From Neonectria sp. B-13 (lineage: Eukaryota; Ascomycota; Sordariomycetes; Hypocreales; Nectriaceae): a stretch of 64,000 nucleotides of DNA. The position numbers and the translations under genes are program-made. Of the stretch, positions 40,146-50,502 are shown one piece after another. The number at the start of each line of letters is the position of its first letter. The stretch's first letter is position 1. The DNA is taken from positions 1,302,001 through 1,366,000 of the forward strand of contig NOKP01000009.1 in assembly GCA_002682825.1 (NCBI GenBank). Reading direction: 5' to 3'. Under the pieces are notes generated by a model that searched no databases, had not been told where the DNA came from, and saw nothing but the letters and a program-made list of their open reading frames with translations.

Positions 40146-40225
40146 GAAGGTGCGGTACTTGGGAAGGTGCGGCGCGACAACCGGGACGGGAAGGTGCGGC
40201 AAGGAGGAAGGTACGACACTGCGAA
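40146..40225. repeat. GGAAGGTGCGG repeats upstream of F3
   Basis: Four to five copies of G(G)GAAGGTGCGG, or its GAAGGTACGAC/GAAAGTGCGAC variants, occur in 80 bp, about 140-220 bp upstream of the F3 start. No such cluster was seen upstream of other genes. It is a candidate regulatory array. The remaining 40226-40756 has no gene. Confidence 0.55.
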
Positions 40226-40756
40226 AGTGCGACACTTGCTACACGCACGATGAATTTTGCCCTTGGTAATCTTGTTGTAGCTCTAGTAGGCAAGGAGACC
40301 AATGTTGCAGTGGTAATTCGACAGTGCCATTTCGGTGAATTTTGCGAACGTCCTATGGATAGGTTTTTTTATCCTTGCAGTCAGGACAGCCTGTCAATCC
40401 TCCTGTAACAATGTCCGCTCCTTAACTTAGGGTCGGCTTAGCTCGAGGTCTGGGCTGAATGTGGACGGGTCAGTCAGTAGTTGTGAAGATCAGATTGGAG
40501 ATTGGGCTTTGCTTCCTTGATGTGATTGTTTGAATGGTTGCATCAAGGTAGCTTCGAGACCGAAGACTAATTGACGACTGCAACTCAGTCATATTCAGGT
40601 TCTCTAACCGTGCGAGTGCCTCTAGACTTTGGTAAACTTCTGGGAGGTATGCAAAAAAGGAAGATGATAATGATGAGAGGATTACCCGTGTCATTGCCAA
40701 ACTTTCTCATATACATGGCGGGAATTTGATTCAGTGCTAGCCTCCTACTATCCGAC

Positions 40757-42232
40757 TCAGTCCAAGTCAACAATAATTGGCGCATTGCCATCTAATTGTC
40801 CGGCGTGGATCGCAGCACGAGCGGCTTCGACTGCCTCATTGGCCTCCGTCTCAACTTGTTACCGCTTTATATCATCCCACACCCACTCCGGATACATGAG
40901 GCGGTTGAGGTGGTGAAGCGACGTTAGGACACGACGGCGAGTCCTCATCTCCTTCGTAACAGCACGGAGAGCGCTCAATCGATCCTCCAACTGCCCCACG
41001 AGTGAAGGTATGATCCGTGAGTTTGTTGCACGTAGGTGGTGCGCTTCTTCAATTTGCTGTTGCAGATTGTTCTGGGCGCCCATCACCTTCTCCAGCAGCT
41101 TGAGGGTCTCCCGGCGCTGAGACGTTTCTGCTAGAGCCGAGTCAACATTTCTCGCCATGTGGTCCTTCATGCCAAACACTTCGATCTCGGCAGCGTTAAG
41201 TTCGGCCACGCTGGCTCCACCTGTTTTCCCACCCGCCTCCGTCGCGTTGAAGCCGTCTTGGCATACGTATGAGTTAGCCAGCGTCGCGACGAGGCGCTCG
41301 GCGGTGGGAAGTTGGTGGTCTAACCAAACGGGTAGTGCCACTCTCACAACCACCTGGGCGGGCTTTCCCATCTTGTGCATCAGGCTCATCGTCATCCCTA
41401 GTGGCTTGTTGATGCGGTCCACATTGGGAATCAGGTAATCCCGCGTTCGGTTCTGGAGTTTGTCAGAGCACCCAACGTACAGTGGGCTCTGTATCTGAGG
41501 CACGTTGCCAACTGGATCAAGGCTTGAATTGCACCGACGATCCAATGCGTCGCGGAGAGCATGGACGCGGGCAAGATCCTCCGCATTATGGATGAAACGT
41601 GATCTTCGAGGATGTGGAGCCGCGGCCAGCTGGCTATCGACCTCCTTTAGAAAGACGATGTCGCCGTGGCTCGCTGGCTTGCCATCAAACAACGCGTTGT
41701 ATCCATGGCAGTATTTCGTAATAAGCCGCCGTAATTCTTCGATCTCGTTCCGGGACAAGAACTTGCCATTGCGGCCGGAGACCGCAAGGCCAACAACGTA
41801 AACCCCCGGACCCGTCAATGGATACTAGCCAATGTTGGAGTTCATGAGAGAGTCATACGCCACAGTCCCTCCCAGGATGGCTTCAAGCCCTCGAGAAGGA
41901 ACAGCAGCTGTCAACTTCACGATGGTCCATCCCCGTTTCATGTCGTCATCAAAGGCCGAGACGGTTTTTTCAGTCCCGATGTGGACTTTGCGAAACTCGG
42001 GCTTGGAACGCGCATTTCGGATGTTATTAGCGAGCGCGTGGAACTCGAGGAACAAGGCGTAGTAGCCATCTGCCTGCAGTACCTTGAGAAGGTCAGTCGT
42101 CACGCTTTCCAAGGGCGCCTCCACTGAGGGGATGACAGTGGGCATTATCGCGGCAGAAGAAGTTGACTCAGTGTGATCGATGTTTGAAGTGAGAGGTTGT
42201 AGTCGGTCACGACGCAGCTTTTCAAAACTCAT
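40757..42232 (-). pseudogene. Gene H, GIY-YIG-like protein with two in-frame stops
   Basis: The frame starts at 42232 (MSFEKLRRDRLQPL) or 42145 (MPTVIPS). It reads through TAG at 41827-41825, continues for 319 codons, meets TAA at the 40861 region and continues 33 more codons to TGA at 40759-40757. It is homologous in style to fungal proteins with HIGTEKTVSAFDDDMKRGWT, then GPGVYVVGLAV, and later PLYVGCSDKLQNR, a GIY-YIG-like pair of strands. A coiled-coil C-terminus follows. Both stops fall in otherwise intact coding sequence. The first fits TGG-to-TAG and the second CAA-to-TAA. Readthrough cannot be excluded. Confidence 0.6.
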
Positions 42233-42348
42233 GTGAGGTGAGTATGTGTTCCTGTTTGGTACGGCTGACTGCAGAAGGTTGAAATTGTGAATGTGAGAGG
42301 AAATGATACAATTTTGCATGTTGAAAAAAAGATTATCAGAGACATGGG

Positions 42349-42402
42349 TGCCGGTCAAGTGCCAGCCAAGTGCAGACGAGTGCCAGCCAAGTGCCAACTA
42401 CG
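42349..42402. promoter_or_regulatory. GTGCCAGCCAAGTGC repeats upstream of H
   Basis: Three to four copies of a GTGCCAGCCAAGTGC-like unit are packed in ~55 bp, about 120 bp upstream of the H start. They contain the TGCCA half of the island palindrome. From 42403 to 42690 nothing else was recognised. Confidence 0.5.
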
Positions 42403-42690
42403 TTAAGTGCTATGAAGCGGAGGTTCAACTCTCTGCGGCTCAAATGCACATAAACTGCTAATTTCTCACGACTAAGTGATCCTGTAGATTAAAGAGCATT
42501 CGTAAAGGCCTCTCTGCCTTGGCCTATGAGTTGGAATTTTGAAAGGGAAGTCATTTTGGACAGTTACAAGAGTAGTGTTATTACAACCAAGATAGCAAAG
42601 TTATACATCAGAACGGATCGTCGGATAGTCAATCAGAGTACATATTCATTGGGAGTCAGCTAAGCAGTCCGCCATTGTGGAACAACTATC

Positions 42691-44364
42691 CTAACATAGG
42701 GCCAAACGGGCCTTCAGCGACGGATAGAAAGCCAATTCAGGCTCGCCGGGTGGAACTTTGACGACAATAGTGGGCTCAAGGTTAACTTCCTGTCCGGTCA
42801 AACGATCGAGACTGATCCATCGCATCTGTCTGTCTTCAAGTTCAATAAACAATGCAGTCTCGAGTCCTATCCGTAGAACCACGAACGCGTTTTGTCCTTG
42901 GACCGGACAAGAAAGATCATCCTGCCTACAAAAGGCCGCGACGTATCCATTGGCAATGCTATCGAGAAGACTAGCTTCACGGACCTTCATGCGGGACTTC
43001 AGGGCCACGAGGAGCTCACCTTCACAAGTTCCTGTGGCCCCGGGCCATCGCGTTGCCATCAATGACAAAAGCTGCCACAGTGGCAAGCCTAGCATGATAT
43101 GGGGGGTGACGCGGCCATCGACAACTGCGCTAACGGCCGCGTCCGTCACGGCTTGGCAGAGCCCTGGATGAAGTCGACCGCAACAGGCCACAGCACTGAT
43201 AGCGGCCTGGAGCCTGCCAACTGCATCTAATCCCTAACCAAGTTTACCAACGGAGAGTCGAGCGTAGAGATCGAGACACATTAAGTGAGCATTTGGTCGC
43301 AGACCGTGTTGGGTCGTAGCCAAGGACTCTGGTCCCCATGTCTCGCATAGGGACCACGTCTTATTGGGAGAGTGGCCGACGGATAGTGGACTCACAGCGT
43401 TGACCAATGTTTGGGTCAACGTCGACCACTGTAAAGAGGACGCGTCTACCCCAACCAGACCGTTGAACAGCTCAGTGATAGACAATTGCTGGTTCTGGGC
43501 GTTTCTTTCCGCCAGCCCACCAACCTCCGCCCTAGCCAACGCGACAGAATCGTCTGTGGCCCTCGGAGCATCCTCCCCAAGCTGATTCTCGAGTGACCGG
43601 ATGCGTGCTTGAAGGTCAGGGACCTGAGCTGCGCAATCCTCTGCCACTTTGAGCTTTTGCCTCAAGTCTGTCACTTTTTGCCATCCCCTTCGATAGATGA
43701 TGTCGAAGGATTCCTCACACCCCTCCAAATTGCCTTCCAGGCGCCCAAATTCCGTCAAGTCTTTCTCTCTTTGCGACATCTCTGCGTTGAGTCGATCCAC
43801 CTCCGCGCTTCTATCCTCCGCGACGGTGTTCGCCAAAGTCAGTTGTGACTGTAGGACGATCACCTGCTCGCGCAACGCAGTCACCTCGAGGGAAGTCGAC
43901 TGTGATGACGAGGACGCGCCCTGCCGAAGGCTGATCCCCTCATCGAGGAGCTTTTTGAAATCGTCCCCCCACTGGCTCAGCATCTCGAAAGAAATCGTTG
44001 GATCGGCCATGACATAGCCCCAAGCTCGTAGGGCCATGTTCCGAGTCCCATCATCATCTCCAAATGGCGTAGGCAGCGGCCTGTCTAGTATCTCAGCAGC
44101 CTGCGCGGCGGCGTCGGAAAATTCCCGCTGTTCCTTTATGTACTCGCGGCAGAACGCGTACTCCTGATCGCACTCAGCGAGCAACTCGTTCAGTTTCGGA
44201 AAGGTGATCTTGTCGCAACCAGCCTCGTCCGCGATATCTCGGCCATCATATCCTCGTAGCTCCATCATGTAAGCGCTGAGGAGGTTGGACCGATCGAGTA
44301 CCCTCTTCATGACGTCCTTAACGGGGCCACGGGATAGGGTGGTGAGTGACTGCTGAAACGTCAT
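42691..44364 (-). pseudogene. Gene J, coiled-coil protein interrupted by one TAG
   Basis: The first 376 codons (44364-43237) encode a helical N-terminal domain (FQQSLTTLSRGPVKDVMK...), a coiled coil at ~160-270 and a SPLSVGHSPNKTW segment. TAG follows at 43236-43234 in the context GGT TAG GGA. The same frame then stays open for 180 codons (GLDAVGRLQAAISAV..., RISLDRLTGQEVN...) to 42691. No canonical intron removes the stop. A recent nonsense mutation or readthrough are the options. The function is unknown and no paralogue was seen. Confidence 0.55.
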
Positions 44365-45075
44365 GATGACGGAGTTGAACTGTCGAGGCTGGAGGTGAGG
44401 TTGTAGAATTCAGAGTTGAAAGTCTGGGCACCTGTGTTCGTGGTTTTGAAAATTTAATGGGATGCCCATGCTACGATTGGCCCATTACCGCCGACTGTTG
44501 CTGATTCTTAATGTGCCCCTAGTACTCGTTTCTTGTGCTATCATTATCTTTCATTGCTCAGCGAAATCTAACTACAAGGGCCTTTTCTGGAACATTCAAA
44601 GACCTACAGCATAGCAAATTAAGGAGTGGTGACTGTGGTATATATTGTAGTAAAGAATCGGAAAGGTGGCAACACACTTGCTCAGTATGCTTTTCCTCTT
44701 TTTATTGAATCCTTCTTATCGTACTACGTCTCCTGGATGCTAGCACTAATAGAAAAAGAACACTGGTTGTATGCTGTTCTATTGTTCGATTGCAATGTAC
44801 TCATCTCCATCCAACAACGTTTACATCCGTTTCCAGTAGTGGTTCGCTTGACCCAGCCCAGTTGCTCATTGGCTTACAGGTCTTAATTGTTCGTAGACGC
44901 GAACAATAGAATTTAACTGGCGGCCAAGTGCCAACCAGCTGCGCGGTCGACTCAGGTAAGTGATAAAAAATCTCTGCAGCGCTTCGCTTGTGTGCTTGTA
45001 ATCAACGCGTCCTACACCACCAAACTCAGCATCGCATACCACCAGCTCAACCACACAACCACCACAACCACCACA
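44365..45075. promoter_or_regulatory. Divergent promoter of J and D1
   Basis: AACTGGCGGCCAAGTGCCAACCAGCTG (44915-44941, given here as overlapping half-sites AACTGGC, GCCAA and CCAGCTG) lies ~135 bp upstream of D1. An open frame at 44626 (86 codons, hydrophobic) is not supported by similarity. Confidence 0.5.
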
Positions 45076-46698
45076 ATGAGCCAGCGAACCGAGTTTCAGG
45101 ATGGTTCCCAGCGGGGTAACCGTGGCGGCTATCGAGGTAGTCATCGGGGCGGCCGAGGCAACAACGCCGCCCGAGGCCACGGCCACCGAGGTGGAAGAGC
45201 TCAGCAGGGCAACGGAGCCCAAGAGGAGGATGTCGAGATGACCGGCCAAGGCGCTCTGGCAGTTACTCAAGGTAACATACCCCAGGGTCCTAGGCTTTCC
45301 CAGCTTGGCGGACAGGTTCAGCCGCTGGTTCCAGGTCAGGCAGTGGACACCCAACGTCCACAGCATCCCGGATCTGGGCCTCTTCAACCAGGCAGAGGGC
45401 GAGGGGATTATCAAGGGTATCAGCCTCCAGGCTACCCAGGTTATCCTCCTCCGGGCTACCCGCCCAACCCTCCCTTCCCTCCTCCACCAGGGTACCTTCC
45501 CTATCCTCCACCGGGCTACCCGCCTTACCCCCCTCCGGGCTACCCGCCCTACCCTCACTACCCTCCACCAGGCTACCCGCCTTACCCCCCACCGGGCTAC
45601 CCGCCCTACCCCGGATACCCTCCTGTGGATTACTCGCAGTATTCACAGTACCAGGGGGCCAGTGGCTACGGCTTTAGCCAAGGCCACGATCAGTCCTTTG
45701 GTAGAGGTCCTCCCATTTCCGACCGTGTCCCAGCAGATCAGGCGCGACACGTCGAGGAAGAGAGACGGAGAGAGGAGGCGGAGGAGAAGAAGGAGCAGAA
45801 GAAAAAGGAGAAGTTGAAGAAGGACGAGGAGGAGAAGAAAGAGCGACGGAGAAAGGAGAACCAGCGGAGAAAGGAGGTGAGGCGACGACAGAAGGCTCGC
45901 TTGAGGGAGGAGGCGGAGAAGGGCGACGGGGAGCAACAGACCCCCGTGGAACAGCAGCCGCTACCACCGGTGGTGTTGCCTCTGAGACCTCAGACAGAGC
46001 AGCAGCCGGGTCCAAAATCGGATGGGCCCCAAGACAAGGTCTGTGGCCACTGCGCGAAGAGTGGCCACGTCCTAGCCGACTGCGCTCACCCAGCGATGGA
46101 TGGGTACGTTCATGGCTGTCCGCTCTGCAATGACAGCAGCCATGAGGTCAGTCAATGCCGCAGAGGGTCGCTTTCCAAATGGAAGGCACTCGAACTGGCA
46201 GTTACTCGGCGGGCAAACCGGCCCCCCTTGTCCAGCTACTGGGACTGGATGGTGCGCTTCAAGGAGTTATCGAAGCTCAAGCCACCTGCCGGTTTTGAGA
46301 TGCCCAGGCGGTTTCCTTGGAAAAACGCCTACGCGGGTGAGCTGGTTGACCAGGGCGAACATCCGTGGCTGACGTTCGACTACCAAACGAACAATGCCAT
46401 GGATTTGGGAGCGGACTCCTGGACTTGTCACACGAGGGCTGTCAAGGAGAACTATGCTGCTATATACAATACAGCTAGTGAACCGCTTCCTGACGCGACA
46501 TTGGTGCCGCCACCTGTCGATATCAACCTCGTTGACGCGGGTCGCGGTGCCGTGCAAGATCCTCTTTGGGAGAATAACGCCGGCGGAGATGGTGTGGAGT
46601 GGGCTGAGGCCCCGCACGAGGAAATGCCGGTTGACGGCGAGGAGGACGACGGGCAGGTGGAGGATCGTGGCGAGGATGAGATCTGGGTTCCTAACTAA
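45076..46698 (+). CDS. Family D member 1, RGG / PPGYP / double zinc-knuckle protein
   Basis: A 540-residue intronless protein. Residues 10-45 are RG/RGG-rich. Residues 50-67 carry EEDVEMTGQGALAVTQGN, shared with C1 and D2. Residues 115-185 are PPGYPPYP repeats. Residues 225-285 are a highly charged helix. Two exact CCHC knuckles follow: CGHCAKSGHVLADC (Cys323, Cys326, His331, Cys336) and CPLCNDSSHEVSQC (Cys348, Cys351, His356, Cys361). The C-terminal third is unique and ends acidic. Knuckles plus RGG strongly suggest single-stranded nucleic-acid binding. The tyrosine-rich repeats suggest condensate formation. Gag-like ancestry is possible, but no protease or polymerase is nearby. Confidence 0.8.
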   Translation: MSQRTEFQDGSQRGNRGGYRGSHRGGRGNNAARGHGHRGGRAQQGNGAQEEDVEMTGQGALAVTQGNIPQGPRLSQLGGQVQPLVPGQAVDTQRPQHPGSGPLQPGRGRGDYQGYQPPGYPGYPPPGYPPNPPFPPPPGYLPYPPPGYPPYPPPGYPPYPHYPPPGYPPYPPPGYPPYPGYPPVDYSQYSQYQGASGYGFSQGHDQSFGRGPPISDRVPADQARHVEEERRREEAEEKKEQKKKEKLKKDEEEKKERRRKENQRRKEVRRRQKARLREEAEKGDGEQQTPVEQQPLPPVVLPLRPQTEQQPGPKSDGPQDKVCGHCAKSGHVLADCAHPAMDGYVHGCPLCNDSSHEVSQCRRGSLSKWKALELAVTRRANRPPLSSYWDWMVRFKELSKLKPPAGFEMPRRFPWKNAYAGELVDQGEHPWLTFDYQTNNAMDLGADSWTCHTRAVKENYAAIYNTASEPLPDATLVPPPVDINLVDAGRGAVQDPLWENNAGGDGVEWAEAPHEEMPVDGEEDDGQVEDRGEDEIWVPN

Positions 46699-47351
46699 AA
46701 TGAACAAGAGATGACCGCCCATTTCGTTCCATTTATTGCGTGCGTAGCTGAATTGTCTCATGGAAGTTTGTTGCATAACGTCCAAACATCCGTCTTGTCC
46801 GACCAGCCGATCCAGAACAATTTGCATCGACACTTGTAAACAATATAACTCTCACTAAACTTGTAGATGGGTGTAACTTTCATCCAGTTGGCAAACCCTA
46901 TCTCCTCCTAAATAATCCACCATTGGTTCTGAAAGTTTCAAGCGTTGTGGGCTGAAAAGCTTTTGCTCGGAGTGCTCAACAGTTGACACTAGGTGCCTCA
47001 TCGTTCTACATGGGTTAGAAAGTCCCAACGCCCAACTTGGTTTCTCATAAACAACGCGTTCTACACTATCCAATACCAGATCCTGTATCTCATATCACAC
47101 ATTACGTATCATGCATTACATATTATTGATTGAAGCACACGAATGTTATAATAAGCTAGGGTAGTACTAACCAAGGTGGTTAAGGAGGACAATGCTATCA
47201 AGCACAATGCTATCATTAATATGAAAGTTAGTTTCACTAAACCCAAGAATATTATTTGGTAATAACTGACTAAGAGATAAAACTTAACTTCCATAAGATA
47301 GTTAGCATCTGGCATTAATCGCTTAGAGTTGAACGCATTTATGGTTTAACC
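46699..47351. other. Intergenic region
   Basis: A GAGTGCTCAACAGTTGACAC motif variant lies near 46970. From 47090 to 47340 the sequence is AT-rich. No gene was recognised. Confidence 0.4.
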
Positions 47352-47775
47352 GCTTCTCCTTCGCCTTTTCTCTGTCTCTCGGGCTCGACGTATCGCGCCT
47401 GGTCTGCTGGGATACGGTCGGAAATGGGAGGGCCTATACGAAAGAACTAATCGTGGCCTTGGCTAAAGCCGTGGCCACGGGAGGGTGTCCGGGGCTGATA
47501 TCCTTAATATTCCCCTCGCCCTCTGCCCGGTTGGAGAAGCCCAGATCCGTGATGCTGTGGACGTTGGGTGTCCACTGCCTGACCTGGATGCCAAAGTCTT
47601 CCACCTCGGTGACCGTGGCCTCAGGCGGCGTTGTTGCCTCGGCCCCCCCGATAACGACCTCTGTATCCGTCACGGTTTCTCTGCTGGGAACCATCCTGAA
47701 ACTCGTTTCGCTGACTCGTTGTGATGGTTGTGTGGTTGTGCTGGTAGCGTGCGATGCTGAGTTTGACTCCTCTAT
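47352..47775 (-). pseudogene. Family D relic with lost start and internal deletions
   Basis: Read on the minus strand, it aligns with D1 from its leader (AACTCAGCATCGCA) through GAGTTTCAGGATGGTTCCCA. It then skips to the region coding QAVDTQRPQH and skips again to the GYGFSQGHDQ region. The D1 ATG is ACG here (47719-47717). The MTGQGA block and all PPGYP repeats are deleted. It lies in inverted orientation less than 1 kb from D1. Confidence 0.8.
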
Positions 47776-48434
47776 ACCGTCAGCTGCCATGCTTGGTGGG
47801 GATGGTGGCTTGGAGACCGGAAGGGAGAGGAACAGTCTTGGACATTAGGGGTACCTAGGGTTTAGGCGAGCATCAGCAATGAAAGTTCATCTGTCAGAGA
47901 CAACGTCCAGCCTACGTTCGCCGCCGCTAAATCAAGTCACACCATGGCAGGGAATGAATTGAATACCGATAGATTTGAAGACTCTGAGATGAGAAGCAGA
48001 GCACGGGTTGACACGATGAAGAGGGAAGAGCCTCAACCTGAGAGTTCCCGAAAAGACGCGGGGGAGCTTGCGTGATGCATTGAAGCATTGGAGACAACGT
48101 GCAGAAGTCAACCACTGCTGTGGAAGCAAATGAGAAAAGTCGCCCACGTCTCGGTCGACATTTGCTTTCAATTACCATGCGTGATTGTAAAACCGTCGTT
48201 GAAATCACGTGCGGCATGATCCGTCTCAATGAATCACTGGAAAGATTTTGCCCAGCACTTCCTTCACCACCTCCCACTTCATTGATTTTCCTCTCTCTCA
48301 TCCAACTCGCCTTCAACTTCGCTGAAGCCTCCAATCCTGGTCCTTCGTTGTTCCGCAATCTTCCATCTCTGGCATCCTCGTTTATCTCTTGTTTACCCTG
48401 CCCCATACGTCCACCGAGTTTTCGCGCTGCCGAA

Positions 48435-49240
48435 ATGGCAAACTCAGCTCCATCCGTTCTAACCGACCTACTCAAGTCGGGAGACTTCAGCGATGCTACC
48501 CTCACATGCCAGGGAAAGGAGTTCCGACTGCACAAAGCTGTCGTATGCCCGCAATTATCCGTCTTAAAAGCCGCATTCATGGGGGGCTTTTAGGTAAGCA
48601 CTCATCATGACAGCTACTACTAGAGCATCCGGTCGGCTGCTGACTGTGCGCAGAAGGCACAATCTGGAATCCTCAACACTGATGGCTTTAATGTCAACAC
48701 TGTTCAGCGAATGGTCGACTTTCTACACACTGGCACTTATAGTGTCATGTTTTCTGCACCCGCACCTGGCGTCAATCGAGGCATTGTCTGCAGCAATGAT
48801 AGTGGGTAGCGATCTCCAGGCCACAAAGACTCGTTCTCTGACATTCACTAGCATCTGCCATCCCAGATACCACACCTATCGTGCCAAATACGGCGAGCTC
48901 CCAGCCGAAGGCGCGCTTTCTTTGCCACATTCGAGTAAACGCAATCGCCAACTACTACGACATTCCTAAACTTACCGCACTCGTCAACTCCCTCATTTAG
49001 GAACTTTCCCTAAGACATTGGTTTTCCTCAACCTTTTTGGATGTTATAGTTGATGCTCTTAATCGGACAGGAAACAAGTCCCTACCCAGAATCATGGCCG
49101 AGGCAACAGTAGCCCACATCACACAGCTGGTTCAGTCGAAACACTTTGAAAAGATCAACCCGTACAACGATTTCATTTTCGAAGTCTTGAAAACCTGTGC
49201 CCAGAGGATCCAACATCTTGAAGCCGAGGTACAGAATTTG
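48435..49240 (+). pseudogene. BTB/POZ-domain gene, inactivated
   Basis: Exon 1 (48435-48593) encodes MANSAPSVLTDLLKSGDFSD, then ATLTCQGKEFRLHKAVVCP, a clear BTB start. It ends in TAG exactly at a GTAAGC donor, where a Gln codon would be expected. After a 60-nt intron (48594-48653) the domain continues with QSGILNTDGFNVNTVQRMVD and FLHTGTYSV. A further stop follows near 48810, and a frame-shifted C-terminal part (YYDIPKLTALVNSL, later DVIVDALNRTGNKSLPRIMA) ends near 49240. BTB proteins usually bridge Cul3 ligases or dimerise regulators. This is the only ordinary-looking gene inside the island and it is clearly broken. Confidence 0.75.
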
Positions 49241-49339
49241 CGGTGGTCGTTGTTGCGGTGGTCGTTGTTGTGGTTGTCATCGTTATTGGCGCGTCGTCCA
49301 CCTTGACAAGGGCACAGACAGCAGCAGAGATGACCAATA

Positions 49340-49880
49340 AATCAGCAGGTGGCCTAGAACACGTTGGTGCAGGCAAGAGAACAATTGGAGAGTGATCGAG
49401 CCGCACTGAGGGAGAACATGAAAGAGTTGTTGTTCGTCACTCCAATCCACCCAAGAAGCATTAATGACCACCCGAGAGCAGTTGAAGAGTAAACGATTGG
49501 CCATGCGACTGAAGCTCGAGTATCGGCGCGAACTCGAGCAGGAAGTGCAAGCCCTCAAAGCCACTCTCGCCCGGGATGCCGACCGGCCATGTTCGTCTCT
49601 GGAATTCCCAGACGACCTCGAGGGTCTCGGGACGAAGCTCGACTCCCTTTCGTCGAGTCAAGACCCCATCTTAGCGGCGGGCGGTGAGTCTGCTGGTCAT
49701 GATGATGTCTTGAGGATCTCGGGTGATGAGCCCGATGATTCCATGCCGTCTCAGACCGACGAGTTTCTGCCTCCAGCCATTGCTGAAGAGGCTGAAGCGC
49801 CTGTCGACCATGAGGACGGCTTCCCCTTTTGCCTTCCATTCCACGGATACCGTGAATGGAAACTTCCCTCTGATGAATGA
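49340..49880 (+). pseudogene. Chimeric relic: family F coiled coil fused to family A tail
   Basis: From ~49355 the sequence follows F3 (LVQAREQLESDRAALRENM). After a frameshift it continues at 49464-49650 (TTREQLKSKRLAMRLKLEY, then ALKATLARDADRPCSSLE and LSSSQD). At about 49670 it switches to a family A2-like acidic tail (DEPDDSMPSQTDEF, then EDGFPFCL and REWKLPSDE, compare REWQLPPGSE in A2), ending at 49880. It has no start and no promoter motif. Confidence 0.65.
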
Positions 49881-50502
49881 GATCGTCACCGGGGCCTGGC
49901 AGGATTAGCCCACGCGTATCTCAGTAGACCTGTGTAAAGAGGAATGCTATCTTTTCGCATAACTGTATCAACACCAACAAGTGAGACATAAAGCATGATA
50001 AAATTAACGCGCCAATAATCATCTCCAAATTCCCATTCTTACCAGTTCCAGTGACTGCTAACGAAGTCCAAGGACGCGGTTCAGAGTATCAGCACAGAAC
50101 AATTTGCATGACTCACATGCCACTCAAACGTGGACAAAAACTGACTCTGATTTCATTCATTTATCGTAAAGGAACGACCTCTACTAAACTGTTCATGTTC
50201 CTTGTTTGCTGCCTGCTTGCACTTGCCCAGAGCTTGTTTAGGTACAAGGCGGACTGTGCGTTCAGCTTGCTGTCACTTTTTCCAACTCCCACAACATTTT
50301 CACAACACACATGCGGCCGAGCCCTTTCACTCCGTTTTCCGATTCTCTCACCTTCAACCTCGACAACTCAACACGAAAGCCCGAAATCAGTGAGTGCCTT
50401 TTCATGTGCCTCTGTATCCAGACTTGAAACTAACCAGTTATAGTACCTAATCTCTATCTTGCAGATACCTTATTTTTTCTCGACCGTGCCGACATTTTCA
50501 AG
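49881..50502 (+). promoter_or_regulatory. E1 leader with predicted 5' intron
   Basis: A GTGAGTGCCTTTTCATG donor at 50390 is followed by an AACTAACCAGTTATAG branch/acceptor at 50429-50443. The leader at 63570-63790 has the same arrangement (CAGTGAGTAACTTTTCACATG). The two leaders are clearly related. Confidence 0.55.

Noticed and set aside
42691..43191. Second half of J as an independent gene
   Set aside because: No ATG or promoter lies at the start, and the frame is contiguous with J across a single TAG.
45400..45640. CRISPR-like or satellite array in D1
   Set aside because: The repeats are in-frame coding PPGYP units in a eukaryotic gene, without spacers.
47927..48580. 217-codon minus-strand frame
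   Set aside because: It overlaps the BTB relic antisense and shows no similarity to other island genes.
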